Assembly: GCA_019746355.1 (NCBI GenBank)
Contig: JAIESC010000082.1
Coordinates: forward strand, 104,404 to 168,403
Reading direction: 5' to 3'
DNA length: 64,000 nucleotides
Source: Xanthobacteraceae bacterium
Lineage (GTDB): Bacteria; Pseudomonadota; Alphaproteobacteria; Rhizobiales; Xanthobacteraceae
Shown here: in pieces, positions 39,698 to 47,486 of the stretch
Numbering within the stretch: position 1 is the stretch's first letter
Layout: each line of letters begins with the position of its first letter
Position numbers and translations under genes: made by a program
The notes under the pieces: model-generated
What the model was told of the DNA's origin: nothing
What the model saw: only the letters and a program-made list of their open reading frames with translations
The model's database searches: none

Positions 39698-41404
39698 ATG
39701 GACGCCACCACAAAACCCAGACGAAAAGCCGGCGTCGCCGCCTCGTCCAAGAGACCCGCCTACCCCGACCTGCACGACCATGTCCGCGCGCTGGAGAAGG
39801 CCGGCCAGCTCATCCGCGTCGACCGCCCGATCAACAAGGACACCGAGATGCACCCGCTGGTGCGCTGGCAGTTCCGCGGCGGCATCGAGGAGAAGGACCG
39901 CAAGGCGTTCCTGTTCACCAACGTCACCGACTCAAAGGGCCGCAAGTACGACATCCCGGTGCTGGTCGGCGGGCTTGCAGCGAACCGCGAGATCTACCGC
40001 ATCGGCATCGGCTGCGAGTTCGACCAGATCGACGCGCGCTGGGTGAAAGCGGCGCAGAGCCCGCTGCCGCCCCGCGTCGTCACGCACGCGCCGTGCCACG
40101 AGATCGTCATCACCGGCAAAGAGCTCGACAAGCCGGGCAAGGGCCTCGACGGCATTCCGCTGCCGATTTCGACACCGGGCTGGGATGTCGCGCCCTACGC
40201 CACGCTGTCGCAATACATCACCAAGGACCCCGACAGCGGCGTGCAGAACATGGGCAACTACCGCGGCCAGGTGAAGGCGCGGCGGCGGCTCGGCATGAAC
40301 CCGTCGCTGGAGCTGCGGCCCGGCATCTACAATCACTGGGAAAAGCTCAGGAACCGCGGCTTCAAGAAACTGCCCTGCGCCGTGGTGCTCGGCGCGCCGC
40401 CCGCCATCACCTTCGCCTCGGTGCAGAAGCTGCCCGAGACGCTCGACGAGATTCACGTGGCGGGCGCGCTGGTCGGCACGCCGATCAATGTGGTGAAGGC
40501 GAAGACCGTCGATCTCCTCGTGCCGGCCGAAGCCGAGATCGTCATCGAGGGCTTCATCGACACCGAGTATCTCGAGCCCGAGGCGCCGTTCGGCGAGTCG
40601 CACGGGCACGTGAACCTGCAGGAGTTCAACGCCTACATGGACGTCACCGCCATCACGCGGCGGAAGGACGCGATCCTCACATCGATCATCTCGCAGGTGA
40701 CGCCGTCGGAATCGAGCCTGATCAAGCTCATCGGCATGGAGCCGCTGTTCCTCAACTTCCTGCGCAACACGCTCGGCATCAAGGGCGTCAAGCGGGTGTC
40801 GATGCACGAGCCGCTGACCAACATCCGCAAGGTGATCGCGCTGATCTGCGAGCGCGACATGCCGACGACGGAAGTCTGGCGGGCGATGTATGGTGCCGCC
40901 GTGCTGCATCGCGCGGCGGGCAAGTTCGTCATCGCCATCAACGACGATATCGACCCGACCAACGCCGATGCGCTGCTTTGGGCCATGTCGTATCGCGCCA
41001 ATGCGAGCCTCGACATCCACATCCTGCCGCACCGCGACCAGGGGCACGGCCCGCGGAGCCTTAGGAACGGCGGCCAGGACGCCTCGGTGCTGATCGATGC
41101 AACGCTGAAGGAGGACTTCCCGCCGATCTCGCTGCCGAAGCGCGAATACATGGAGCGCGCCAAGAAAATCTGGGACGAGCTTGGCTTGCCGAAGCTCAAG
41201 CCGGAATCGCCGTGGTTCGGCTATTCGCTCGGCGAGTGGGGCCAGGAGTTCGACGCCATGGCGGAGCGCGCGGTGCGTGGCGACTACCTCGACAACGCCG
41301 AGATGCTGGAGCGGCGGCGAAGGAGCGACGTCGGCATGAACACCGAGGTGCGCCGCGTCGACGAGAGCGCGCCGCCGAAGTCGCCGGGCAAGCCGCGGCG
41401 TTAG
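39698..41404 (+). CDS. UbiD family (prenyl-FMN-dependent) decarboxylase
   Basis: A 568-residue enzyme of the UbiD family, somewhat longer than the E. coli protein (about 500) because of N- and C-terminal extensions. The N-terminal part contains LHDHVRALEKAGQLIRVDRP; the prenyl-FMN and metal region is around KPGKGLDGIPLPISTPGWD and NMGNYRGQVKARRRLGMNPS; the acidic active-site segment is EFNAYMDVTAI preceded by EPEAPFGESHGHVNLQ. UbiD enzymes reversibly decarboxylate aromatic or unsaturated acids and need prenyl-FMN from UbiX, which is not in the window. It is probably a catabolic aromatic decarboxylase, but the substrate is unknown. It stands alone. Confidence 0.93.
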   Translation: MDATTKPRRKAGVAASSKRPAYPDLHDHVRALEKAGQLIRVDRPINKDTEMHPLVRWQFRGGIEEKDRKAFLFTNVTDSKGRKYDIPVLVGGLAANREIYRIGIGCEFDQIDARWVKAAQSPLPPRVVTHAPCHEIVITGKELDKPGKGLDGIPLPISTPGWDVAPYATLSQYITKDPDSGVQNMGNYRGQVKARRRLGMNPSLELRPGIYNHWEKLRNRGFKKLPCAVVLGAPPAITFASVQKLPETLDEIHVAGALVGTPINVVKAKTVDLLVPAEAEIVIEGFIDTEYLEPEAPFGESHGHVNLQEFNAYMDVTAITRRKDAILTSIISQVTPSESSLIKLIGMEPLFLNFLRNTLGIKGVKRVSMHEPLTNIRKVIALICERDMPTTEVWRAMYGAAVLHRAAGKFVIAINDDIDPTNADALLWAMSYRANASLDIHILPHRDQGHGPRSLRNGGQDASVLIDATLKEDFPPISLPKREYMERAKKIWDELGLPKLKPESPWFGYSLGEWGQEFDAMAERAVRGDYLDNAEMLERRRRSDVGMNTEVRRVDESAPPKSPGKPRR

Positions 41405-41520
41405 ATGGTTACCGGATCGTTGGCGCAGCGCGGTAACCCTTCGTTAGCCTTAGAAAATCCTTGACCCGATCGTTCAACTTCCACATCCTCTTTCGCTGCG
41501 GTGGGTTGAGGGGGTTGCAT

Positions 41521-41736
41521 ATGAGTGTTGTGTGCTACCGGTGCCCGAAGACGGGCGAAGAAGTCACGACGGCCATCGAAACCAGCAAGGACACTCTCGT
41601 CAAAATGCGGGCGATGGACCTGACGATGTGGGTGTGGTGCCCGCATTGCATGGCCGGACACCAGATCAAGCCGGCCGACGCCAGTCTCGAAGACGAGATC
41701 AAGACCACGATCAGCCCGGCGCTGGCCGACAGCTGA
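41521..41736 (+). CDS. Zinc-ribbon-like small protein
   Basis: A 71-residue protein with two cysteine pairs: VVCYRCPKTGEEV at the N-terminus and WVWCPHCMAGHQIK in the middle, spaced as in a zinc ribbon. The remainder is acidic helix (DASLEDEIKTTI). The ATG at 41521 is preceded by a G-rich stretch that may serve as a ribosome site. It is one of two zinc-ribbon miniproteins within 3 kb. Such proteins are usually regulators or chaperone-like factors; no function can be assigned. It follows the UbiD-like gene on the same strand after 116 bases, in which a GGTTACC / GGTAACC inverted repeat (41405-41436) could end the previous transcript. Confidence 0.75.
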   Translation: MSVVCYRCPKTGEEVTTAIETSKDTLVKMRAMDLTMWVWCPHCMAGHQIKPADASLEDEIKTTISPALADS

Positions 41737-41887
41737 TGGAAAATCGGCGGCCGAGGGCCGCCGCGATGCCAGCAATGTGACTGCGCGGATTTTGCGCCAC
41801 GGCCTATGTTTATGACCGGCCGGTGGCGGACTTGCCACGGCGTTGCCACGGTTCGGGATTGTTCTGGGCCGCGGAAGGGGTGGGCCT

Positions 41888-42658
41888 TTGCGTATCAGCA
41901 TGGCTTTGGCCTGCGCGTTGGTTGCGGTTGCCGCGGCGGATGCGACGGCTGGCGGTATGGCCGGATGCAACCCGGAGGCGGCTGGCCCGGCGGCGGTGCG
42001 TTCCGTTGCCGATGGCCGCACGCTGACGTTGACGGATGGCCGCGACGTGCGGCTCGCGGGCATCGAGGTTCCTGACGAGCAAGACGCGGCGGCGCGGGCG
42101 GCGCTGGAGAAGCTTGTGCCCGGGCCGGACGTGCGGCTGCTGAAGATGGGCCCGGACACCGACCGCTACGGCCGGTTCGTCGGCGGGATCGCGGGCCCGG
42201 ACGGCAAGCCGATCCAGTTGGAATTGCTCAATAAAGGGCACGCGCTGGTGGCGGGACAAGGGGGCCACGCCGGATGTGCTGCCGCTTTTTTGAGCGCGGA
42301 AAAGACGGCCCGGTCGGCTGGCGCCGGCCTCTGGGGAACAGCATATTACGCGGCGAAGGACGCTGGCGATCCCAAGGCTATCCTGGCGCTTCGCGGCCGT
42401 TTCGCCGTGGTCGAGGGGAACGTGCTGTCGGTCCGCGAAAGCGGCGGCACGATCTACGTCAACTTCGGGCGGCGGTGGACGGAAGACTTCACCGTCACCG
42501 CGCTGAAACGCAGCGAGCGCACGTTTGCGGACGCAGGCCTGCCGCTCAAGAAGCTGGAAGGCCGGCGTGTTAGGATCAGAGGCACGGTCGAGGAGCGGGG
42601 CGGCCCGTGGATCGAGGCGATGCACCCTGCGCAGATCGAGGTTGTGGAGCAGAAGTGA
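41888..42658 (+). CDS. Staphylococcal-nuclease-like (thermonuclease) family secreted protein
   Basis: About 256 residues. A hydrophobic N-terminus (MALACALVAVAAADATAGG) ends with AGC, which could be a lipoprotein cysteine. The core follows the SNase fold: VADGRTLTLTDGRDVRLAGI, VPDEQDAAARAALEKL, DTDRYGRFVGGI, LLNKGHALVA and AGAGLWG. The C-terminal 90 residues (VVEGNVLSVRESGGTIYVNF to RIRGTVEERGGPWIEA) form an OB-like domain found after SNase domains in alphaproteobacteria. The start is uncertain: TTG 41888 has AAGGGG 6 bases upstream, and ATG 41900 is the alternative. The stop overlaps the next start (GTGA), so it is coupled to the M48 protease. It probably acts in the periplasm. Confidence 0.83.
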   Translation: MRISMALACALVAVAAADATAGGMAGCNPEAAGPAAVRSVADGRTLTLTDGRDVRLAGIEVPDEQDAAARAALEKLVPGPDVRLLKMGPDTDRYGRFVGGIAGPDGKPIQLELLNKGHALVAGQGGHAGCAAAFLSAEKTARSAGAGLWGTAYYAAKDAGDPKAILALRGRFAVVEGNVLSVRESGGTIYVNFGRRWTEDFTVTALKRSERTFADAGLPLKKLEGRRVRIRGTVEERGGPWIEAMHPAQIEVVEQK

Positions 42659-44166
42659 CGGCGCTTTGGCCACATTCTCCGTCATGGCCGACGCGGCGGG
42701 CGGCCGGCAAGCGGCGCCCTGAGCGCGCGAGCGGGCTTGCGTTCGCGGCGCTCGGCGCCCTGAGCCTTGCGCTTGCCGCCTGCTCCACCGCGCGCATTCC
42801 GACGGTGCAGGCGCCGTCGGCGCCCGCCGTCCGCCAGCAGGCCGAGCTCGCGCCCGGCGAGGCGCGCGAGCACATGCGCATCCTCGCCGCTTACGGCGGG
42901 CAGTACGACAGCCCGCAAATCCAGACGATGCTCGACAAGACCGTCGACCGGCTGGTCGCCGCCTCGGAGCGGCCGGACCTGCGCTACCAGGTGACGATGC
43001 TGAACTCGCCCGCGGTCAACGCCTTCGCGCTGCCGAACGGCCAGCTCTATGTCACGCGCGGGCTGATCGCGCTCGCCAACGATCAGTCGGAAGTGGCCTC
43101 GGTGATGGCGCACGAGATGGCGCACGTGATCGCCCGCCATGCCGCAATCCGCGAGGACCAGGCGCGGCAGGCAGCCCTGGTCAACCGCGTCGCGAACGAC
43201 CTGCTGAGCGACCCGCAGCTTGGGGCGCTGGCGCTTGCCAAGTCGAAGATCGCGCTCGCCAACTTCTCCCGCGCCCAGGAGTTCGAGGCCGACGGCATCG
43301 GCGTCGGCATCTCGGCGCGCGCCGGTTACGACCCCTATGGCGCCGAGCGTTTCCTCACCTCGATGGGGCATAACGCGCAGCTTCGCGCGCAGCGCGCGAT
43401 CGACCCGCGCGCGCCGGACTTCCTGTCGTCGCATCCGGCCACGCCCGAGCGCGTGACCAACGCGGTTGCCAATGCGCGGCAATACTCGGGACCGGGCGCG
43501 GGCGAACGCGACAAGTCGGTGTATCTCGGCCTGCTCGACGGCATGGTCTACGGCGAGGACCCGAGCGAGGGCTTCGTGCGCGGCCGCAAGTTCCTGCATC
43601 CCAAGCTGGGCTTCACCTTCACCGCCCCGGAAGGCTTCACGCTCGACAACTCGGCGCAGGCGGTGTTCGGCGTCAAGGAGGGCGGCGCGCAGGCGCTGCG
43701 GCTCGACGTGGTGCGGGTGCCGGCCGAGCAGACGCTGCCGGAATACCTGATGTCCGGCTGGATCGAAAACATCGACGCGAAAAGCGTCGAGGAGCTGACG
43801 GTGTCGGGCTTCCCCGCGGCGACGGCAACGGCGAGCGGCGACCAGTGGACGTTCCGGCTCTATGTGGTGCGCTTCGGCAGCGAGGTCTATCGCGTGATCT
43901 TCGCGGCGAAGAAGCGGACCGACGCGGTGGACAAGAGCTTCCGCGACTCGCTGCACACGTTCCGCCGCATGACGGTGGCGGAGATGGCGCAGGCCCAACC
44001 GCTGCGGCTGAAGGCGATCCAGGTGAAGGCCGGGGATACGGTGGACAAGCTCGCCAAGCGCATGGCGGTGAGCGACCGGCAAGTGGAGCGGTTCCGGGTG
44101 CTCAACGGGCTTTCCGAGAAGGACCGCGTGAAGCCGGGGGATTATATGAAGGTGGTGGTGGAGTAA
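42655..44166 (+). CDS. M48-family metalloprotease lipoprotein with C-terminal LysM-like domain
   Basis: A 503-residue secreted protease. A hydrophobic signal ends with the lipobox LALAACS, so the mature protein should be lipid-anchored. The M48 catalytic motif is VMAHEMAHVIARHAA, with the third zinc ligand in FEADGIGVGIS. The fold resembles BepA/LoiP, periplasmic proteases that check outer-membrane protein assembly. After a beta-rich middle part (about 300-440), the C-terminus holds a LysM-like module (KAIQVKAGDTVDKLAKRMA and RFRVLNGLSEKD) likely to bind peptidoglycan. The GTG at 42655 overlaps the nuclease-fold stop by four bases. The N-terminal extension before the signal core is long and basic. 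Confidence 0.92.
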   Translation: MTALWPHSPSWPTRRAAGKRRPERASGLAFAALGALSLALAACSTARIPTVQAPSAPAVRQQAELAPGEAREHMRILAAYGGQYDSPQIQTMLDKTVDRLVAASERPDLRYQVTMLNSPAVNAFALPNGQLYVTRGLIALANDQSEVASVMAHEMAHVIARHAAIREDQARQAALVNRVANDLLSDPQLGALALAKSKIALANFSRAQEFEADGIGVGISARAGYDPYGAERFLTSMGHNAQLRAQRAIDPRAPDFLSSHPATPERVTNAVANARQYSGPGAGERDKSVYLGLLDGMVYGEDPSEGFVRGRKFLHPKLGFTFTAPEGFTLDNSAQAVFGVKEGGAQALRLDVVRVPAEQTLPEYLMSGWIENIDAKSVEELTVSGFPAATATASGDQWTFRLYVVRFGSEVYRVIFAAKKRTDAVDKSFRDSLHTFRRMTVAEMAQAQPLRLKAIQVKAGDTVDKLAKRMAVSDRQVERFRVLNGLSEKDRVKPGDYMKVVVE

Positions 44167-44298
44167 CCGCGCTCCCGCGCGCCTCTCTCGACCGGGTGCG
44201 CGTGGCAGGCCTGCGACGCTTGACCTCGTCGCTTATGGGAACGGAACTTCTTGCCACCTCGCGCGGAGCCTTTCCTGAATTAAGGCAGGAGGCCGCCC

Positions 44299-44323
44299 GG
44301 AACGATGCGCCGGATGACACGTT
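44299..44323 (+). promoter_or_regulatory. EcfG-type general stress promoter
   Basis: GGAAC (44299-44303), 16 bases, then CGTT (44320-44323). This is the GGAAC-N16/17-CGTT consensus of EcfG, the general stress sigma factor of alphaproteobacteria. It lies 24 bases before the start codon of the miniprotein at 44347, with an AAGGGGG ribosome site between, so spacing is right for real use. Confidence 0.65.
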
Positions 44324-44346
44324 GCCCTCGAGAAGGGGGCGCGTAC

Positions 44347-44535
44347 ATGCCGCTTGAATCCCGCCAAGAGTCCCGCATGGAATACCGCTGCGAGCGCTGC
44401 GGCGGCGCAACGAACTTTACCGCGCAGGTGTCCCCGCTCGGCAACGAGCCCGGCGTGCGTATTTTCCATTGCCCGGCGTGCACTTGTTTTACGGTCATCG
44501 AATGGGCTGGCGGGCGTCTGGAAACCCGTCCGTAA
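44347..44535 (+). CDS. Zinc-ribbon miniprotein under a stress-type promoter
   Basis: A 62-residue protein with a zinc-ribbon pattern: YRCERCGGATNFTAQV and, 20 or so residues on, RIFHCPACTCFTVIEW, so four cysteines in C-x-x-C pairs (the second has an extra cysteine). The ATG at 44347 has AAGGGGG 7 bases upstream and an EcfG-type promoter just before. A later ATG at 44377 would still keep the ribbon. Small ribbon proteins of this kind recur in Bradyrhizobium-like genomes without a known role. The promoter suggests induction under general stress. Confidence 0.75.
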   Translation: MPLESRQESRMEYRCERCGGATNFTAQVSPLGNEPGVRIFHCPACTCFTVIEWAGGRLETRP

Positions 44536-44700
44536 GCCGAACGCCGACGATCGAAAGTCTACGTCGCGCCTGCCGAACGATTTTTCTGAAACCGCGATTC
44601 TTCCGGAACGCCGCCTCGCCTCGCGGGTTGATCGAATGCTACCGCCAGCAATGACGGAGCACGGCGGGAAAAATCCAGAAATGGACAGTCGCCGTTTTGG

Positions 44701-44729
44701 CCCCATCCAGCTTGAAAACCTGGATGGGG
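44701..44729. promoter_or_regulatory. Perfect 10-base hairpin
   Basis: CCCCATCCAG and CTGGATGGGG enclose a 9-base loop, followed by an AT-rich stretch (TCTAAATATT). It lies 46 bases before the small gene at 44775. It could end the transcript of the zinc-ribbon gene or structure the leader of the next one. Confidence 0.5.
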
Positions 44730-44774
44730 TCTAAATATTCCAGAGAGTTCCACGCGGACCAACGGAGCGTTGAT

Positions 44775-44948
44775 ATGGCTCGCGATCTGAGACCGAAGGC
44801 GCAGCGGGAGCAGCGGAAAACCGAGGATCAGATGGCGCTCGAGAAGCTCGGCGGTGTCAAAGGCTCGCCCGAGCTGCCGCCCGCGCCGCTGACCAAGCAG
44901 GAGGCCGAGCAGATCCCGCCGGTCGACGACCCGGGCCACGTGGCGTAG
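44775..44948 (+). CDS. Small charged hypothetical protein
   Basis: A 57-residue hydrophilic protein (MARDLRPKAQREQRKTEDQM followed by a helix-breaking GGVKGSPELPPAPL and an acidic end). It has no cysteines, no signal and no membrane segment. The frame shows the GC-rich third-position bias of real genes, and a GGAGCG site lies 10 bases upstream of the ATG. I recognise no family. A GGAAC-N16-GGTT sequence at 44604 resembles an EcfG promoter but is one base off and 170 bases away, so the link is weak. Confidence 0.55.
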   Translation: MARDLRPKAQREQRKTEDQMALEKLGGVKGSPELPPAPLTKQEAEQIPPVDDPGHVA

Positions 44949-45059
44949 CGCGTCGCGGACTTCGGCGGCGTCTTCCGCTACAATGCCGGGATCGATTCCC
45001 CCGCCGGCGCGTTGAATTCGCGCCCGGGAGTGAACTCCTGCTTGCCAGAGGAGCGTTTC

Positions 45060-45299
45060 ATGGATCGATTTTCGCCGGATACCGTGGAAAGGCTTTCGGG
45101 CGCGCTTGGCGCGGCCGTCCTCAAGATCTGGGGCCAGCTTCCGCACGACCTCCAGCATCGCATCTTCGAGGAGGCGGTGGTCGCGAGCGGCGAAGGGATC
45201 AGGATCAGTCTCGCGCAACTGCTGCACGCCAAGCATCCGCGCACCTCGGCGGCGCTGTCGAGCCGGGCGCTGCTGGAGCCGGACAGCCTGGGCGGGTGA
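45060..45299 (+). CDS. Small conserved-looking hypothetical protein
   Basis: A 79-residue, mostly helical protein (MDRFSPDTVERLSGALGAAV, ILKIWGQLPHDLQ-like segment, RIFEEAVVASGEGI, ending HAKHPRTSAALSSRAL). The ATG at 45060 has GAGGAG 6 bases upstream, which decides the start, although the frame is open for 16 further codons. It is soluble and has no known motif. It converges on the Bug gene at 45307 with only seven bases between stops, so the two transcripts must overlap at their ends. Confidence 0.65.
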   Translation: MDRFSPDTVERLSGALGAAVLKIWGQLPHDLQHRIFEEAVVASGEGIRISLAQLLHAKHPRTSAALSSRALLEPDSLGG

Positions 45300-45306
45300 C
45301 GGGGCC

Positions 45307-46287
45307 CTATTGCGGCTTCACACCGACATCCTGGATCACCTTCGCCCAGTTGCCGATGTCGCGCTGCACGAGATCGGCAAACTCGCCGGCCCCGGCGGGT
45401 GACGGCTCGAGCCCGATCCTGAGCAACTGGTCGCGCACCTCCGGGCTCTTCGCCGCGTCGAGGATATCAGTTTCGAGCTTGCGCACGATATCGGCCGGAA
45501 CGTTGGCCGGCAGGAACACGCCCATCCACGGTACCAGGTCGAATTCCTTGTAGCCGAACTCCGAAACCGTCGGCAGGTTGGGCTGCGACACCGGCCTGCG
45601 CTTCGACATCGCGGCGAGCGCCTTGACCTTCCCCGCTTCGATGAGCTGGGTGGCGCCGCCAAGCGCGCCGACCGTGACCTGGATTTCCCCGCCGAGAAGT
45701 CCGGTATAGACCGGCGGCGAGCTCCGATAAGGAACGGCAAGCAGGTCGATGCCCGCCTCGCGCTTGAACCATTCCATCGTCAGGTAATGCGGCGCACCGA
45801 CGCCGACGTGACCGTAGCTGAGCTTCGTTGTGTTGGATCTGGTGTAATCGACGAATTCCTTGAGCGTATTGACCGGCAATGGCGCCGCGACGATCAGCGC
45901 GAAAGGCAGTTCCGCGAGCTTGGTGACCGGTGACAGGTCGCGTTTCGCGTCATAGCGGCGCGCCGGGGACAGCGTCTCGTTGATCGACAAGGCGTTGGAC
46001 AGGATCGCGATGGTGTAGCCGTCCGGCGCCGAGCGCGCGAGGAATTCGGTCGCGATCATTTCGGACGCGCCGGGCTTGTTGTCGATCACCACCGGCTGGC
46101 CCCACACCTTCGACAAGTGCGAGGCCACCGCGCGCGCGATCAGATCCGAGCTGCCGCCGGCGAGATTGGGCACGACGAACGTGACCTGACGCGACGGAAA
46201 GGACTGGGCGTGCGCGGCTTGCGGCGTAACCACGGCGGCAAGAGCGAATGCGAGCAGGCTGGACCAGAACCGCAATCGTAGCCGCAT
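45307..46287 (-). CDS. Tripartite tricarboxylate transporter substrate-binding protein (Bug/TctC family), fifth
   Basis: A 326-residue periplasmic receptor. The signal peptide (MRLRLRFWSSLLAFALAAVV, cleavage after AHAQ) leads to FPSRQVTFVVPNLAGGSSDL. Further family marks are VVIDNKPGASEMIATEFL, S-A-P-D-G-Y-T-I and AVPYRSSPPVYTGLL. It has the usual length. It lies 52 bases beyond the stop of the MetE-core gene and reads the same way, so the two may share a transcript. As with the other Bug genes here, no permease is near. The ligand is unknown. Confidence 0.94.
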   Translation of the reverse strand: MRLRLRFWSSLLAFALAAVVTPQAAHAQSFPSRQVTFVVPNLAGGSSDLIARAVASHLSKVWGQPVVIDNKPGASEMIATEFLARSAPDGYTIAILSNALSINETLSPARRYDAKRDLSPVTKLAELPFALIVAAPLPVNTLKEFVDYTRSNTTKLSYGHVGVGAPHYLTMEWFKREAGIDLLAVPYRSSPPVYTGLLGGEIQVTVGALGGATQLIEAGKVKALAAMSKRRPVSQPNLPTVSEFGYKEFDLVPWMGVFLPANVPADIVRKLETDILDAAKSPEVRDQLLRIGLEPSPAGAGEFADLVQRDIGNWAKVIQDVGVKPQ

Positions 46288-46339
46288 CGGGAATTGCCCC
46301 CCGCGCCATCGGGCCTTTGAACAGGCCTTGACGCCGATC

Positions 46340-47371
46340 CTAGCTCAGCTCGCCTCGCACCTTCTCGGCACCCTGGACCATCGCCTGCAATTTGCCGAAC
46401 GCCGTGTCGCGGCTGAGATACTTCATGCCGCAGTCGGGGGCGAGCACGAGCTTCTTCGCATCGACATGCTTGAGCGCGGCACGGATACGGCCCGCGACCG
46501 CGTCCGGCGTCTCGACCGAGGGATCGCCGAGGTCGATCACGCCGAGCATGACGGTCTTGCCCGACAGGTCCTTCAGCATGCCGAGATCGAGCTTCGGCTG
46601 CGCCGCCTCGATCGAGATCTGGTCGGCCGCGCAATCGGCGAGTTGCGGCAGAAACGAATAGCCGGACGGCTTCTGGCCGGCGACCACCGCGGCATAGCCG
46701 AAGCAGAGGTGCACCACGGTCGTGGTTTTCAGGCCTTCGAGCGCACGGTTGAGCGCGCGCACGGCGATGCGCTTCGCCGCGTCGGGATCGTTGCGCAGCC
46801 ACGGATCGTCGAGCTGGATCACGTCGGCGCCGGCGGCCTCGAGGTCCCTCACCTCCTCGTTCACCGCGGCGGCGAAGTCCATCACCATCTCGTCGGCGTC
46901 CTTGTAGAACTCGTTCTTGGCCTGCTGCGCCATGGTGAACGGGCCGGGCAAGGTTATCTTCGCCTGGCGCGCCGTATGCCGGCGCAGGAACTTCATGTCC
47001 TCGACCTCGACCGGGCCGCGGCGTTTGACCCGGCCGACCACGCGCGGCACGCTGACCGAACGGCCGGCGCGGTTGGTGATCACCGCGGGATTGTCGTTGT
47101 CGATGCCATCGAGCGCGGTGGCGAAGCGGTTGGAATAGCTCTCACGCCGCATCTCGCCGTCGGTGACGATGTCGATGCCGGCGCGCTCCATGTCGCGGAT
47201 CGCGAGCACGGTGGCGTCGTCCTGCGCCTCCCCCAGATACGGCTCCTTCACGCGCCACAATTCATGCATCCGCACCCGCGGCACGCCGGTCTTGAGCAAG
47301 GCGCGGTCGACCAGCCAGTCCGGCTGTGGGTAGCTGCCCACCACGGTTGTCGGCAAAAGACGTTCAGCCAT
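46340..47371 (-). CDS. Cobalamin-independent methionine synthase catalytic-core protein (MetE C-terminal type)
   Basis: A 343-residue protein covering only the C-terminal catalytic barrel of MetE (full MetE is about 750). It opens LLPTTVVGSYPQPDWLVDRA, has TLPGPFTMAQQAKNEFY, and keeps the zinc ligands: His and Cys in VVHLCFGYA, Glu in ISIEAAQPKLDL, and Cys in LAPDCGMKYLSR. It should move a methyl group to a thiol such as homocysteine, but without the N-terminal folate-binding half the donor may be a methyl-corrinoid or another small methyl compound, as in archaeal core enzymes. It is divergent from a Bug receptor and followed by another, hinting at a transported methyl donor or acceptor. Confidence 0.9.
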   Translation of the reverse strand: MAERLLPTTVVGSYPQPDWLVDRALLKTGVPRVRMHELWRVKEPYLGEAQDDATVLAIRDMERAGIDIVTDGEMRRESYSNRFATALDGIDNDNPAVITNRAGRSVSVPRVVGRVKRRGPVEVEDMKFLRRHTARQAKITLPGPFTMAQQAKNEFYKDADEMVMDFAAAVNEEVRDLEAAGADVIQLDDPWLRNDPDAAKRIAVRALNRALEGLKTTTVVHLCFGYAAVVAGQKPSGYSFLPQLADCAADQISIEAAQPKLDLGMLKDLSGKTVMLGVIDLGDPSVETPDAVAGRIRAALKHVDAKKLVLAPDCGMKYLSRDTAFGKLQAMVQGAEKVRGELS

Positions 47372-47486
47372 TCGTTTTCACGCTCCCGGCACGCGACGCG
47401 CCGTATTGATCGGGCGTCGTCACATCATGCATCTTTGTCCCAAGGCGCAAAAGCGCCGTCAACAACGCCCGCCGGGAGGAACAGCA

